Source: Saccharomonospora sp. CUA-673
GTDB taxonomy: Bacteria > Actinomycetota > Actinomycetes > Mycobacteriales > Pseudonocardiaceae
Length of the DNA stretch: 64,000 nucleotides
Reading direction: 5' to 3'
Assembly: GCF_001942305.1 (NCBI RefSeq)
Contig: NZ_MKKE01000007.1
Coordinates: 1 to 64,000 of the forward strand
Made by a program: the position numbers and the translations under genes. The notes beneath the pieces are model-generated. The model was not told where the DNA came from, searched no databases, and saw only the letters and a list, made by a program, of their open reading frames with translations. This document shows positions 33,621 through 42,248 of the stretch, piece by piece. How positions within the stretch are numbered: position 1 is the first letter of the stretch; each line of letters opens with the position of its first letter.

Positions 33621-35296
33621 GCGCTCGCGAGCGGGTTGGGGACGGGGTGGATGCGCAGCTCGGTGTCGGGCAGCACACGTCTGCTGGTCAGTTTCTCCAC
33701 GGCCACCTCCGGGGTGAACAGGTCGTATCGGGGTTCGGGACAACGGTGCAGATACCGGCGCAGGACGTCCGCCGTAATCGCCCAGAACTCGCGTTCGTCG
33801 AGTCCGTAGCGTCGGCGAGGAAGATCGCGAGCTCGCCGACGCCGACGAACAGCAGGGCGTCGAGCACGAAGTCGGCGACGAGCGCGGGGTCGTCGGTCTC
33901 GACGAACGAGTTGCGGTTCTCGTGGTACGACGGTGTCGAGCGCAGGGTCGGGGCGCGCTGGGGTTCGGCGAGCCGGTCGCGGCTGAAGCGGACCCCGTCG
34001 TGGAAGTCGCGCAACGCGACGCGCGTGGGCACGCCGTCGCGGTGCAGCAGCACCATGTTCTGCGCGTGTGATTCGAGCGCGATGCCGTGCCGGCACAGCA
34101 GGTGCAGCACGGGGACGACGACGGTCTCGGCGATGCGCCGCACCCACGGGGTGAGGCCCTGTTCGCGGACCCACGGATCGATCAACGGTGTTCCGTCGAT
34201 GTCGCGCGCGGTGAGTCCGGTGAAGGGGACGCCCGATTCGCCGGCGTCGAGATACGGATGGAGGCTCTCCCGCCAGATGCAGGCGAGTGTGCCGTACGTG
34301 CTGCCGCGGCGGATCGGGTCGTCGCCGGCGGTCACGGCGGTGCCCATCAGTTCGCGCAGGAACACCGTGCGCAGCTCGTCGCGCAGGAACGGGTCGTCGG
34401 CGGCGATGCCGGCGAGCCATGCGGATATCGCCGGTGCGTTGTGGACGGTGTGCGGTGCCAGAACCCGGCTGGTGGACGTGTTCACGATCGACATCGACAG
34501 CTTCAGGTACGGCCGCTTCGGCCGGTCCACGCAGGACATCGTGCGGATCGACTGCTGGGGGCGGAAACGATCCGGGTCCGGGCCGAGCAGCCGGATCGCT
34601 CCGGAGGCGATCTCGGTGGCGAACGCCGCGGCGAGGTGGCGGTCCCACTGCCACGGATGCACCGGCACGAGCGTCCGGCTGGGCCCGGCCGCCTCCGGGT
34701 ACTGCGCGCGCAGGAACGCGCCTTCGTCGGCCGGGCCCGCCACCTCGGCGATCGACCGGTCGACCGACAGCCACAGTGGACGGACGTTCGGCCGGAACTC
34801 CGGCCCGTAGGCGAGGTTGTCGTCGACACCGAAGCCGAGGCGCGATTTGTACGTCGGGTGGTAGCGATGTCCGTCGGTGATCGCGCCTCGAGGGCGTCGG
34901 CGTCGAGCCGGTGCAGGGGCGTGTCCTCGGCATGGTGGCGGTGGTGCTGGGAGAGGGCGTCCTTGACGTAGGTCTCCTCGAGTTCGCGGGCCAGGTGGGG
35001 AATCCGCTCGGGGTCGGCGTCGAGCAGGTCGGCCACGTCGCGAGGAACCCGCTCACCGACGCGGGTTCGGTGCCGTCGGCGGTGCGCAGGTCGTCGACCG
35101 TGACCCGGCCGAACGTGAACCGCCGTCGCGCGCGGAACGTGTACCGCGCGCCGTTGGGGCAGACGAGCTCGCCGTCGCCGGCACGGACGGCGTCCTCGTA
35201 GAGCAGCGATCCGAGCAGTTGGTGCAACACGCGCCTGCGTACGGCCGCGGCCGCCGGGCCGGTGAGGGCCGCGTCGAGTCGGGTCGTCTCCGGCAT
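33617..35296 (-). CDS. IucA/IucC-family NIS siderophore synthetase, module 3 (three frameshifts)
   Basis: About 560 residues from ATG 35296. It is readable only after restoring one base near 35040, 34885 and 33815. Recognised blocks are VHPWQWDRHL, the ATP/substrate motif GHRYHPTYKSRLGF, SIRTMSCVDRPKRPYLKLSM, HGIALESHAQNMVLLHRDG, RDFHDGVRFSRDRL, and the ending IHPVPNPLASA. These NIS synthetases condense citrate or its derivatives with amines or alcohols using ATP. The start codon overlaps the stop of module 2 and its own stop overlaps the decarboxylase start. Three one-base deletions in one gene could be errors or true decay. Confidence 0.85.
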   Translation of the reverse strand: MPETTRLDAALTGPAAAAVRRRVLHQLLGSLLYEDAVRAGDGELVCPNGARYTFRARRRFTFGRVTVDDLRTADGTEPASVSGFLATWPTCSTPTPSGFPTWPANSRRPTSRTPSPSTTATMPRTRPCTGSTPTPSRRDHRRTSLPPDVQIAPRLRCRRQPRLRAGVPAERPSTVAVGRPVDRRGGGPGRRRRVPARAVPGGGRAQPDARAGASVAVGPPPRRGVRHRDRLRSDPAARPGPGSFPPPAVDPHDVLRGPAEAAVPEAVDVDREHVHQPGSGTAHRPQRTGDIRMARRHRRRRPVPARRAAHGVPARTDGHRRDRRRRPDPPRQHVRHTRLHLAGEPPSVSRRRRIGRPLHRTHRARHRRNTVDRSVGPRTGPHPVGAAHRRDRRRPRAAPAVPARHRARITRAEHGAAAPRRRAHARRVARLPRRGPLQPRPARRTPARPDPALDTVVPREPQLVRRDRRPRARRRLRARRPAVRRRRRARDLPRRRYGLDEREFWAITADVLRRYLHRCPEPRYDLFTPEVAVEKLTSRRVLPDTELRIHPVPNPLASA

Positions 35297-36858
35297 CAGG
35301 ACGCATCCTCCCGAAGTGGGTTGGGGATCTCCACGAAGTACGGCCGCTCGCCGCGCTGGACGAACCGGCTGAGCAGGTTGGCCTTCGCCGGCAGCGTCGG
35401 CGCGGTGAGGAGGCTCTCCGCCTCGGGCCACGGCCGCATGGTCTCGCGGGCGACCGTCCACAGCGCCCGTTCCGAGGCACGGGCGGAGGTGCCGAGTGTG
35501 TGGATCACATGGCCGAGCTGGTTTGTCACCGCGTGGTACACGAGCCGTTGCCACGCCTCGTCGTGGTGATACATCGCGGGGCTCTCGGGCGGCAGCCCCG
35601 GATGCCGTGCGCGGTCGATCGCGACGCCCTCCATGTCGCGCACCAGGAAACGTGTGGGCATCCCGTCGTCGTCCAGGCACACCAAGGAATTCTGCACGTG
35701 CGCCTCGAAGGCCACGCCGTGGTCGGTGAAGGCCGTCAGCAGGGGCCGTTGGGCGAGGGTGACGTAGCGGGCGAGCCATTCGGCCGGATCGGCGATCCGT
35801 GCGGCGAACCGGGCCGGATCGTCGAGGAGGCCCGCGAGCACGAGCGCCTCCGGATCGCTCGACCGGTGGAGCGCGTTCAGTTCGCAGGCCAGGCCGTGCC
35901 CGGCGGCGCCAGGGGCGAGGGTGCGGAAGCCGTTCTCGGCCACGACACCGAATCCGTCGTAGGTGGGCAGGGCCGCGACGATCCGCATCGCGTCGGCCGC
36001 CCGGCGCAGATGCTCCCACGGCGTGTTGCGGACGAAGTTCGTGATCCGCACGTGCAGGGGCAGCTTCCACGACGAACCCGCCGCCGGGTCGCAGACGGTG
36101 CGCACCGACGAGGTCGGATACACCGGAGGGCCGAGCCGGCCGAGCGACACGATCGCCCCCTCGTCGACGAGCTTGCGCACGGCCGGATTCCGCATCAGGT
36201 GGCGGTACTGCCACGGGTGGACGGGAATCGGCGCGAACCCGGCGGGGGTCGCGGCCGTCACGTACTCGGGGACAGGGAGCCGACCCTCGTCGTGCACGAG
36301 TTCGCGGGCGAGGGCGACATACTCCAAGGAGAACTCGGCGCCGAGTTCCGGGGCGAAATCGCGCAGGTCCCGTGCGCTGAAACCCTCGGAGCTCTTCGGG
36401 GTCGGGTGGAACGGATGTCCGAAGAGGACGTTCTGCTCGGCGGCCCGCGCCGGGTCGCCGTCTCGCTGCGGACGGTCCTGTGCGCTGCGGCCCCTCGCGG
36501 CGAGGAACCGTGCGGTGTTCTCCGCGCTGCCGGCGATCTGCGCCTCGAGCACGCGCGCCCCGCGGAACCCGGTCCGCGCCTCGAGTTCGTCCAGCACCGT
36601 GCGGACGGCGTTGTGCGGCACCGCGGCGTAGTCGTGATGGCCGGTCGGAGAGGCGTGCGTGACCGAGAGCCGCACGGTACGTCCCGTGGTCGGCATGGTC
36701 AGCTCGAGCGTTCCCGCTCCGACGTCGTGGATGCCGTTCTCGCGGAGGTAGGCGTTGAGCACCCGGCGCCGCGCCGCATGCCGCGCGGCCTCGGGCGCGG
36801 ACCCGGCGGGGCTGGTCGGCCGCAGCGGATTCGGGACCGATCCGGTGTCGGCGGGCAT
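35296..36858 (-). CDS. IucA/IucC-family NIS siderophore synthetase, module 2
   Basis: About 520 residues from the possible ATG 36858 and uninterrupted. It contains VLFGHPFHPTPKSSEGF, PIPVHPWQYRHLM, SSVRTVCDPAAGSSWKLPLH, HGVAFEAHVQNSLVCLDDDG, RDMEGVAIDR, and the ending VEIPNPLREDAS. The reading frame is open upstream and is the same frame that module 1 enters after its own break is corrected. Modules 1 and 2 may therefore be one fused protein of about 1,026 residues. The exact substrates cannot be deduced. Confidence 0.87.
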   Translation of the reverse strand: MPADTGSVPNPLRPTSPAGSAPEAARHAARRRVLNAYLRENGIHDVGAGTLELTMPTTGRTVRLSVTHASPTGHHDYAAVPHNAVRTVLDELEARTGFRGARVLEAQIAGSAENTARFLAARGRSAQDRPQRDGDPARAAEQNVLFGHPFHPTPKSSEGFSARDLRDFAPELGAEFSLEYVALARELVHDEGRLPVPEYVTAATPAGFAPIPVHPWQYRHLMRNPAVRKLVDEGAIVSLGRLGPPVYPTSSVRTVCDPAAGSSWKLPLHVRITNFVRNTPWEHLRRAADAMRIVAALPTYDGFGVVAENGFRTLAPGAAGHGLACELNALHRSSDPEALVLAGLLDDPARFAARIADPAEWLARYVTLAQRPLLTAFTDHGVAFEAHVQNSLVCLDDDGMPTRFLVRDMEGVAIDRARHPGLPPESPAMYHHDEAWQRLVYHAVTNQLGHVIHTLGTSARASERALWTVARETMRPWPEAESLLTAPTLPAKANLLSRFVQRGERPYFVEIPNPLREDAS

Positions 36859-38375
36859 GCTGAGGCCCGTCGACCGGCCCCGGGCCAGCAGCGGGGAGAG
36901 GACGCGGCGGTGCGGCCAGGTGGGCGCGTCGAGCAGGGTCGTGCGGAGTTCGCGGGCGCGTAGCGGTCGAGGGCGACCTCGAGCGCCTCGCGCAGTGCTG
37001 TCCACAGCAGACGTTCCGAGACGCCGTGGGCGCGCGTGAGTGCGTCGATGATGCCGTAGAGGTTCACCTGGAAACCGAGGGTCTGCAGATACCCGGTGAG
37101 TTCCGCCGGAGCGTCGATGCGCAGCGACTGTCGTGCGCCTGGTTTGACGCGGTACTGCGGATCGGGCGTCGACAACTGTGTGGGGCAGTAGCGCACGGTG
37201 TCGTGGTCGCGGAGCACGAAGCGGCGTCCGGCGCGCAACACGTTCTGGCCGTGGACCTCGGGGAGGATCCCGTGGGCCAGGAAACCCACCGCCATGGCGC
37301 AGAAATCGCCGGAGAGGGTGCGGAAGAACGGTACCGGGTCGACCGGATACGCGGTGTGCCAGTCGACTGCGGCGAGCGCCGCCATCGGCACGGCCCGGTC
37401 GGCGCCCGGCGGATAGCTGCGCACCTGCGCGGCGAGGTGGCCCGGCCGGTCGGCGTACGGGTCGGCGGGGTCGGCCGGGTCGCCGTTCCAGCCGCACCAC
37501 GTCGTCTCGTCGGCGACGAGCACCAGGTCGGCGAGGTTCGGATCCTGCTCGACAACCGTCCGGAGTAGACGTTCGCCGCGTTCGCCGTTGTCGAGATAGC
37601 GCGGCGGCAACAGTCGCTGCGAGCCGAGGGTGTTGACGCCGAGCGGAAGTTTGAGGTGTCGGGACGATCCACCCTCGTCCGGCGCGAGGGTGCGGATCGA
37701 CGACGTCGCACGCCAGCGTCCCGTGTCGCGCCGGTGCACGCGGACGATTCCCGAGTCCACGTCGGCGGCGAACTCGGTGGCGAGTACGTGGTCGAGCTGC
37801 CACGGGTGCACCGGAACGAGCGTCTCGCCGGGGCGCGCGTCGGTGGGCATGTCCGGGACGGTGTCGGTGTTCCAGTCGCCGCTTCCGAACCGCAGCGCCT
37901 CGGTCCGCACGGCGAGCCAGTCGAGGCCGAACGTTCCTCGGCCGTAGCTGGTGAGTTCGTCGACGGTCCAGCCGACGACGGCCCGCGCCGTCGGGTGGAA
38001 CGGCCGTCCCCGTTGCGCGGCAACCGATTCCGGATCGCCCGCGCGGGCCGGGACGGCGGCGTGCGCGGCGGCGGTGCGCAGATCCTCGGCGACCTGGACG
38101 GCGGCCGGATCGGTGCAGGCGACCGCGCGGAGCAGCGCGTCGGGGTCGGTGGTGCCGTGGTCGCCGATCAGCACCGGGCCGCCGGCATAGCGCCACGGTT
38201 GCAGTCCGCCGCCCGCGCGGATGCGGAACCGCACGTCGCCGACGCGGTACCAGTCGCCGTCCACCGTCCCGTCGGCGAACCCGTGGATCCGTTCGCGGAT
38301 CAGGGCGTCGACGAGCTCGGCGAGGACCGTGGGATCGGCCCCTGCGGTCGGCTGGGTGGGCGGTTCGTCGGTCAC
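36859..38375 (-). CDS. IucA/IucC-family NIS siderophore synthetase, module 1 (frameshifted)
   Basis: Starts at GTG 38375, 8 nt after the SbnA-like gene. Recognised blocks are GRPFHPTARAVVGWTVDEL (a degenerate GHPxHPxxK motif), LVPVHPWQLDHVLATEFA, TSSIRTLAPDEGGSSRHLKLP, HGILPEVHGQNVLRAGRRF and RDHDTVRYCPTQL. The frame breaks near 36960. Restored, it continues RTTLLDAPTWPHRRVLSPLL and VPNPLRPTS, which aligns with the C-terminus of module 2, and runs on into module 2 without a stop. The weak motif may indicate a different acceptor. Confidence 0.83.
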
Positions 38376-38383
38376 GGCCGGCC

Positions 38384-39360
38384 TCACCCGCGCCGGGCGA
38401 TCGCGTCGGCGAGCCAGTCGTCGTCGTAGACGAGGTCGAGGTAGCGGTCGCCGCGGTCGGGCAGGATCGCGACGACACGGCACGGTCTCGGCAGGTCGGG
38501 AAGGCTGCGCCGGAGCGCGGCGATCACCGCGCCGCTCGATCCGCCCGCGAAGATCCCCTCCGCCGACAGCAGTTCGCGGCAGGCGAGCGCGGCGTCGGCG
38601 TCGGTGACGTGCACGACGTCGTCGATCTCGTCGGGCCGGCACAGTTCCGGAACGCGGCTGGAGCCGATCCCGGGCAGCTCGCGCTGCCGGGTCGGCCCCC
38701 GAAGATCACCGACCCCGCGGCGTCGACGGCCGTGACCCGCAGGTCCGGGAACCGTTCGCGCAGGCGGCGTGCCGATCCGAGCAGGCTGCCCGTCGTGCTG
38801 ACGGGTCCGAAGAGGACGGTTGGTGCCGCGGGGAGCTGGTCGACGAGTTCCGCGCCGATGCCGTGGTAGAAGGCCTGCGGATTCCGTTCGTTGGCGTACT
38901 GGTTGATCCACACCGCGCCGGGCCGTTCGGCCAGCAGTTCCCGCACGCGCCGCAGCCGGCTGCCGAGGTAACCGCCGTGGGCGTCGGTGTCGTCGACCAT
39001 GTCGACGTCGGCGCCGAGATGGCGCAGGAGCGCGAGGTTGGCGCGGGTGGTCTTCGGGTCGACGACGCACGTGAACCGCAGATCGTGCACCCGCGCGGCC
39101 ATGGCCAGCGCGACGCCGAAGTTGCCGGAGCTGCTCTCGATGAGCGTGCTGCCCGCGCGCAGGGTGCCGTCACTGAGGCCGCCCTCGACGATGAATCGCG
39201 CGGAGCGGTCCTTCATGCTGCCGCCGGGGTTCATCAGTTCGAGTTTGGCCAGCACCTCGACGTCCGGCTCGGGGAACAGCCGGCGCAGCGTGACGATCGG
39301 GGTGTTGCCGACGCAGTCGAGGACGGACTCGGCGGCGGCGGTGGTCACGGCGTACCTCAA
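38384..39360 (-). CDS. SbnA-like PLP enzyme, cysteine-synthase fold (frameshifted)
   Basis: About 325 residues from ATG 39360. The PLP lysine is in ELMNPGGSMKDRSARFIVEG, the phosphate-contact and substrate loop is IESSSGNFGVALAMAARV, and the C-terminal loop is EGIFAGGSSGAVIAALRR. A one-base break near 38697 lies in a G run; after it the chain reads RELPGIGSSRVPEL. Staphylococcal SbnA makes an amino-acid adduct from O-phosphoserine and glutamate on the way to 2,3-diaminopropionate. The GSMKDR motif, operon position and iron box favour this over cysteine synthesis. An SbnB partner is not in the window. Confidence 0.82.
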
Positions 39361-39392
39361 AGCGCGAGTACCTCAGCGGGTCGGGATCTTGG

Positions 39393-39411
39393 TGAGGATA
39401 GTCTTACCTTA
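39393..39411. promoter_or_regulatory. Iron box (IdeR/DtxR-type operator) of the siderophore operon
   Basis: On the minus strand TAAGGTAAGACTATCCTCA matches the consensus TTAGGTTAGGCTAACCTAA at 14 of 19 positions with conserved half-sites. It lies 33-51 nt upstream of the SbnA-like start, where it would cover the promoter, implying repression when iron is plentiful. Confidence 0.7.
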
Positions 39412-39482
39412 CTCAAAGATGCGCGGTCGGGTGACCATGCGACCACAGATCGTGTTCGCCGGAAAGCCGCCAAAGGTGGACT

Positions 39483-39508
39483 TGACCTTCGAGCCTGCTG
39501 AACGGTCA
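39483..39508. promoter_or_regulatory. Possible autoregulatory operator of the MerR-clamp gene
   Basis: TGACC (39483-39487) and GGTCA (39504-39508) are inverted half-sites separated by 16 bp, ending 11 bp before ATG 39520. A TTGACC -35-like hexamer overlaps the left half. MerR-type regulators bind such long-spaced inverted repeats. Confidence 0.4.
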
Positions 39509-39519
39509 GCATCGACGAC

Positions 39520-40611
39520 ATGGCTGACCCCGAGCTGATCCCGATCGGCGCGTTCGCGCGCCGCAGCGGCCTGACGGCGAGCGCCCTGCGGTTCTACGAC
39601 GACGTCGGCCTGCTGCGGCCGGCCAGCGTCGACGGCTCGTCCGGATACCGCTACTACGCTCCCGACCAGCTCGAACGCGCGATCGCCGTGCGGCGGCTGC
39701 GGAGTCTCGAGATGCCGTTGCCGACCGTCGAGCGCGTCCTCGCGGACCCGGCCGACGCGGCCCGGATGATCGACGAGCACGTGGCCGGCCTGTCCGCGCG
39801 GGCCGAGGACGCCCGCCGTGCGGCCGTCGAGATCAAGGCGGCGCTGACCGGGGCGTCCGCGATTCCGCTCGCGACGGTGAAGGGGCCGGTGCTGGCCGCC
39901 GCTGTCGACCAGGTCCTGGCCGCGACCGGTGAGGCCGAGGAGTTCCCGGTGATCTCGGGCGTGCACGTCGAGATCGCCGGCGAGGCGGTGACGCTGACGG
40001 CGACCGACCGGTTCCGGCTGTCGACACGGACCCTCGTGCCCGACTCGGTGACCGGTTCCTGGGTCGGCACCCTCGACGGGACGGAACTGCGGTCGGCGCT
40101 GGTTCGGCTGCGGCGGGCGCACCGCGTGTCACTGGAAGCCCTGCCGGACGCGCTGCGCTGCCGGTTCGCCGAAGGCGAGGTGTCCGTTCACGTGGCGGCG
40201 GGGCAGTTCCCGGATCACCGGGCGATGACCGAGAACCTGCCTTCCCCTCGGACGCGGATCGTCGTCGCGAAGGCGGCGCTGCTGGCGGAACTCGAGGACG
40301 TCGCCGACGAGACCGTGCGGCTGAACGCCGAGCCCGGCCGCCTGACCCTGACGCCGGCGGCGAATGCGGAGGCACCGGTGTCGGCGTCGGATGCGGATGC
40401 GGGGGCGTCGGTGCCGGTGTCGGTGGATGCGGTGGTCGACGGCCCGGAGGTCGAGCTGTGGTTCGCGGTGCCGGTGCTGCACCCGGCGGTGGCGACGGCG
40501 ATCGGCCCGGACCTGCTGCTCGACGTGCGGAGCCCGGTCGAACCGGTCACGGTCCGCTCCGCCGACAACGGCACCCTGACCACCCAGGCCATGCCCGTCG
40601 AACCCCGCTGA
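39520..40611 (+). CDS. MerR-type regulator fused to DNA polymerase III beta (sliding clamp)-like domains
   Basis: 363 residues. Residues 1-110 are a MerR HTH and dimerisation helix: IGAFARRSGLTASALRFYDD, LLRPASVDGSSGYRYYAPDQ. Residues about 125-360 do not resemble a usual effector domain but look like beta-clamp repeats: EEFPVISGVHVEIAGEAVTLTATDRFRLSTRTL resembles the DnaN block P.LSGV..E...g.l.LtATDR.RL, followed by a second domain with DHRAMTENLPSPRTRIVVAKAALLAELEDVA (clamp domain-2/3-like). What the clamp-like part senses is unknown. The gene is divergent from the siderophore operon. Confidence 0.8.
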   Translation: MADPELIPIGAFARRSGLTASALRFYDDVGLLRPASVDGSSGYRYYAPDQLERAIAVRRLRSLEMPLPTVERVLADPADAARMIDEHVAGLSARAEDARRAAVEIKAALTGASAIPLATVKGPVLAAAVDQVLAATGEAEEFPVISGVHVEIAGEAVTLTATDRFRLSTRTLVPDSVTGSWVGTLDGTELRSALVRLRRAHRVSLEALPDALRCRFAEGEVSVHVAAGQFPDHRAMTENLPSPRTRIVVAKAALLAELEDVADETVRLNAEPGRLTLTPAANAEAPVSASDADAGASVPVSVDAVVDGPEVELWFAVPVLHPAVATAIGPDLLLDVRSPVEPVTVRSADNGTLTTQAMPVEPR

Positions 40612-40617
40612 GCTCAA

Positions 40618-40674
40618 AAGCTCCCAAGGGCCCCATAGTCGCGTTCAACGCGACTATGGGGCCCTCGGGAGCTT
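40618..40674. repeat. 57-bp palindromic repeat / probable bidirectional terminator
   Basis: Arms 40618-40645 and 40647-40674 match at 27 of 28 positions, with core AGGGCCCCATAGTCGCGTT. It sits between convergent genes (MerR-clamp stop 40611, MarR stop 40686). Homologous copies occur at 161, 44419 and 52802. Confidence 0.85.
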
Positions 40675-40685
40675 GAAACCGGGGG

Positions 40686-41147
40686 TTACTCCGGGGCCGG
40701 GGTGTTGACGGTGCGGAGGGTGCGCATGGCCTCGGCGAGTTCCTCGGAGGAGCGGTTGCCGAGGGGGGTGAGCACGCGTTCGCGCAGGATGTCGGCGCAG
40801 GCCTTGCGGGCCTGGGACGCCACGTCGCGGCCGTGTTCGGTCAGGCAGGCGTACGTGACGCGTCGATCCTCGGAACTGGGTACCCGTTCGATGAGGTCGG
40901 CGGCGACGAGGCGGTCGGCGACCTTGGTGAAGCCGCCGCTCGACAGGGCTGCCTCCTTCGCCAGGCGCGTCATGGGAAGGCGGTGCTCCGGTGATCGGAC
41001 GAGCCGCAAGAGGATGTCGAACGAGGCGGGCGCGAGCCCGAAGCGCTCGGCGATCTCGCCCATCAGTCGGTCCTGGGTGGCCAGGTAGCCCTCGATCACG
41101 AGGCCCCACCAGGTCACGATCTCGTCGTCGTCCGGCTCTGTCGTCAC
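40686..41147 (-). CDS. MarR-family transcriptional regulator (MhqR-like)
   Basis: 153 residues from GTG 41147. Winged-helix MarR features are FDILLRLVRSPEHRLPMTRLAKEA, LSSGGFTKVADRLVAADLIERV and the wing SEDRRVTYACLTEHGRDVA. It is divergent from a ring-cleaving dioxygenase-like gene and an esterase, the same set as the Bacillus MhqR/quinone-detoxification genes, so it probably represses them and responds to quinones or electrophiles. The effector is inferred from context only. The longer frame upstream of GTG 41147 runs through the promoter region and is not used. Confidence 0.87.
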   Translation of the reverse strand: MTTEPDDDEIVTWWGLVIEGYLATQDRLMGEIAERFGLAPASFDILLRLVRSPEHRLPMTRLAKEAALSSGGFTKVADRLVAADLIERVPSSEDRRVTYACLTEHGRDVASQARKACADILRERVLTPLGNRSSEELAEAMRTLRTVNTPAPE

Positions 41148-41218
41148 GTGGACGAGCGTACACGACGACTCCCGGAGCAGATTCTCACCCGGATGCATCT
41201 CTCCAGCGAAACTCTCTC

Positions 41219-41257
41219 GGGAATAAGTCTTGCACGCGAGATGTTTCTGGGATAAGT
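41219..41257 (+). promoter_or_regulatory. Promoter and candidate MarR operator of the dioxygenase gene
   Basis: TTGCAC (41230-41235), 17 bp, then TAAGTT (41253-41258) is a good promoter. GGGAATAAGT (41219-41228) and GGGATAAGT (41249-41257) are direct repeats 30 bp apart, one before the -35 and one over the -10, suitable for repressor binding. Confidence 0.5.
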
Positions 41258-41286
41258 TCCAGTCATCGAGTTCGGAGGAGATAGCC

Positions 41287-42248
41287 ATGGGATTCACGAC
41301 CAGCGGCCTGCACCACGTCACGGCGATCGGTGGCGACCCGCAGCGCAATGTCGACTTCTACCTGCGCGGCCTCGGCCTGCGGCTGGTGAAGACGACCGTC
41401 AACTTCGACGACCCCGAGACCTACCACCTCTATTACGGTGACGGCGCCGGTCGACCCGGCACGCTGCTGACGTTCTTCCCGTGGCGCGGCGTGCCCGAGG
41501 GGCGCATCGGCACCGGCCAGGCCACGACCACGGCGTTCTCGGTCCCCGAGCACTCGCTCGCTGGTGGAAGCAGCACCTCGAGGCCTCCGGTGTCACGCCG
41601 GGGACCGTGGTGACCAGGGACAACGAGGAGTCGCTGACGTTCCGCGACCCCGACGGCCTGCAGATTGCGCTCGTCGCCCACCAGCAGCCGGACCCGCGCG
41701 ACCCGTGGGACACGCCGTTCGTGCCCGCCGAGCACGCGATCCGCGGCCTGCACTCGGTGACGATGTCCGTGACCACCGAGGACGCCACGGCCGACATGCT
41801 CACCCGCGGTCTCGGCCTGTCGCTCGCCTCGCAGGAGAGTGGCCGGTACCGGTTCCAGGCCGGTGACGGCGGCCCCGGCACCTTCGTCGACGTCGAGATC
41901 ACGCCGGACGCGCCCAGGGGCGTCGTGGCGGGCGGCACGGTGCACCACGTCGCGTGGCGCGCCGCCGACGACGACGAGCAGCTGGCCCTCCGCGCCGACC
42001 TCGTCGACCAGGGCGTCGGCGTCACCTCGGTGCTCGACCGCCAGTACTTCCGCTCCATCTACTTCCGCGAGCCGGGCGGCGTCCTGCAGGAGGTCGCGAC
42101 CGACCAGCCGGGCTTCGACGCCGACGAGCCGCTGCTCGAACTCGGCCGCGCCCTGAAGCTGCCGCCGTGGCTCGAGCCCACCCGCGAGCAGATCGCCGCC
42201 GCACTTCCGCAGCTGCAGCTGCCCGCCGAGAACAACCCGGAGCTGTGA
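41287..42248 (+). CDS. VOC ring-cleaving dioxygenase-like protein (MhqO/MhqE type; frameshifted)
   Basis: About 321 residues from ATG 41287 with GGAGGA upstream. There are two VOC modules: SGLHHVTAIGGDPQRNVDFY at the start and IRGLHSVTMSVTTEDATADM in the middle. Metal-ligand-type His/Glu occur in LHHVTAIGG, GTVHHVAWRAADDD and FRSIYFREPGGVLQEVATD. A one-base break near 41560 interrupts the first module. Bacillus MhqO and MhqE are homologues that degrade hydroquinones. It overlaps the downstream esterase by one base. Confidence 0.87.

Noticed and set aside
31119-33809. 896-codon plus-strand frame across the MFS and decarboxylase genes
   Set aside because: It spans two real genes on the opposite strand and shows no domain.
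38384-39360. Ordinary cysteine synthase (CysK)
   Set aside because: The operon, iron box and GSMKDR motif fit an SbnA-type siderophore enzyme better, although CysK activity cannot be excluded from sequence alone.
41148-41348. 67-residue N-terminal extension of the MarR protein
   Set aside because: It would run through the divergent promoter, and the MarR domain is complete from GTG 41147.
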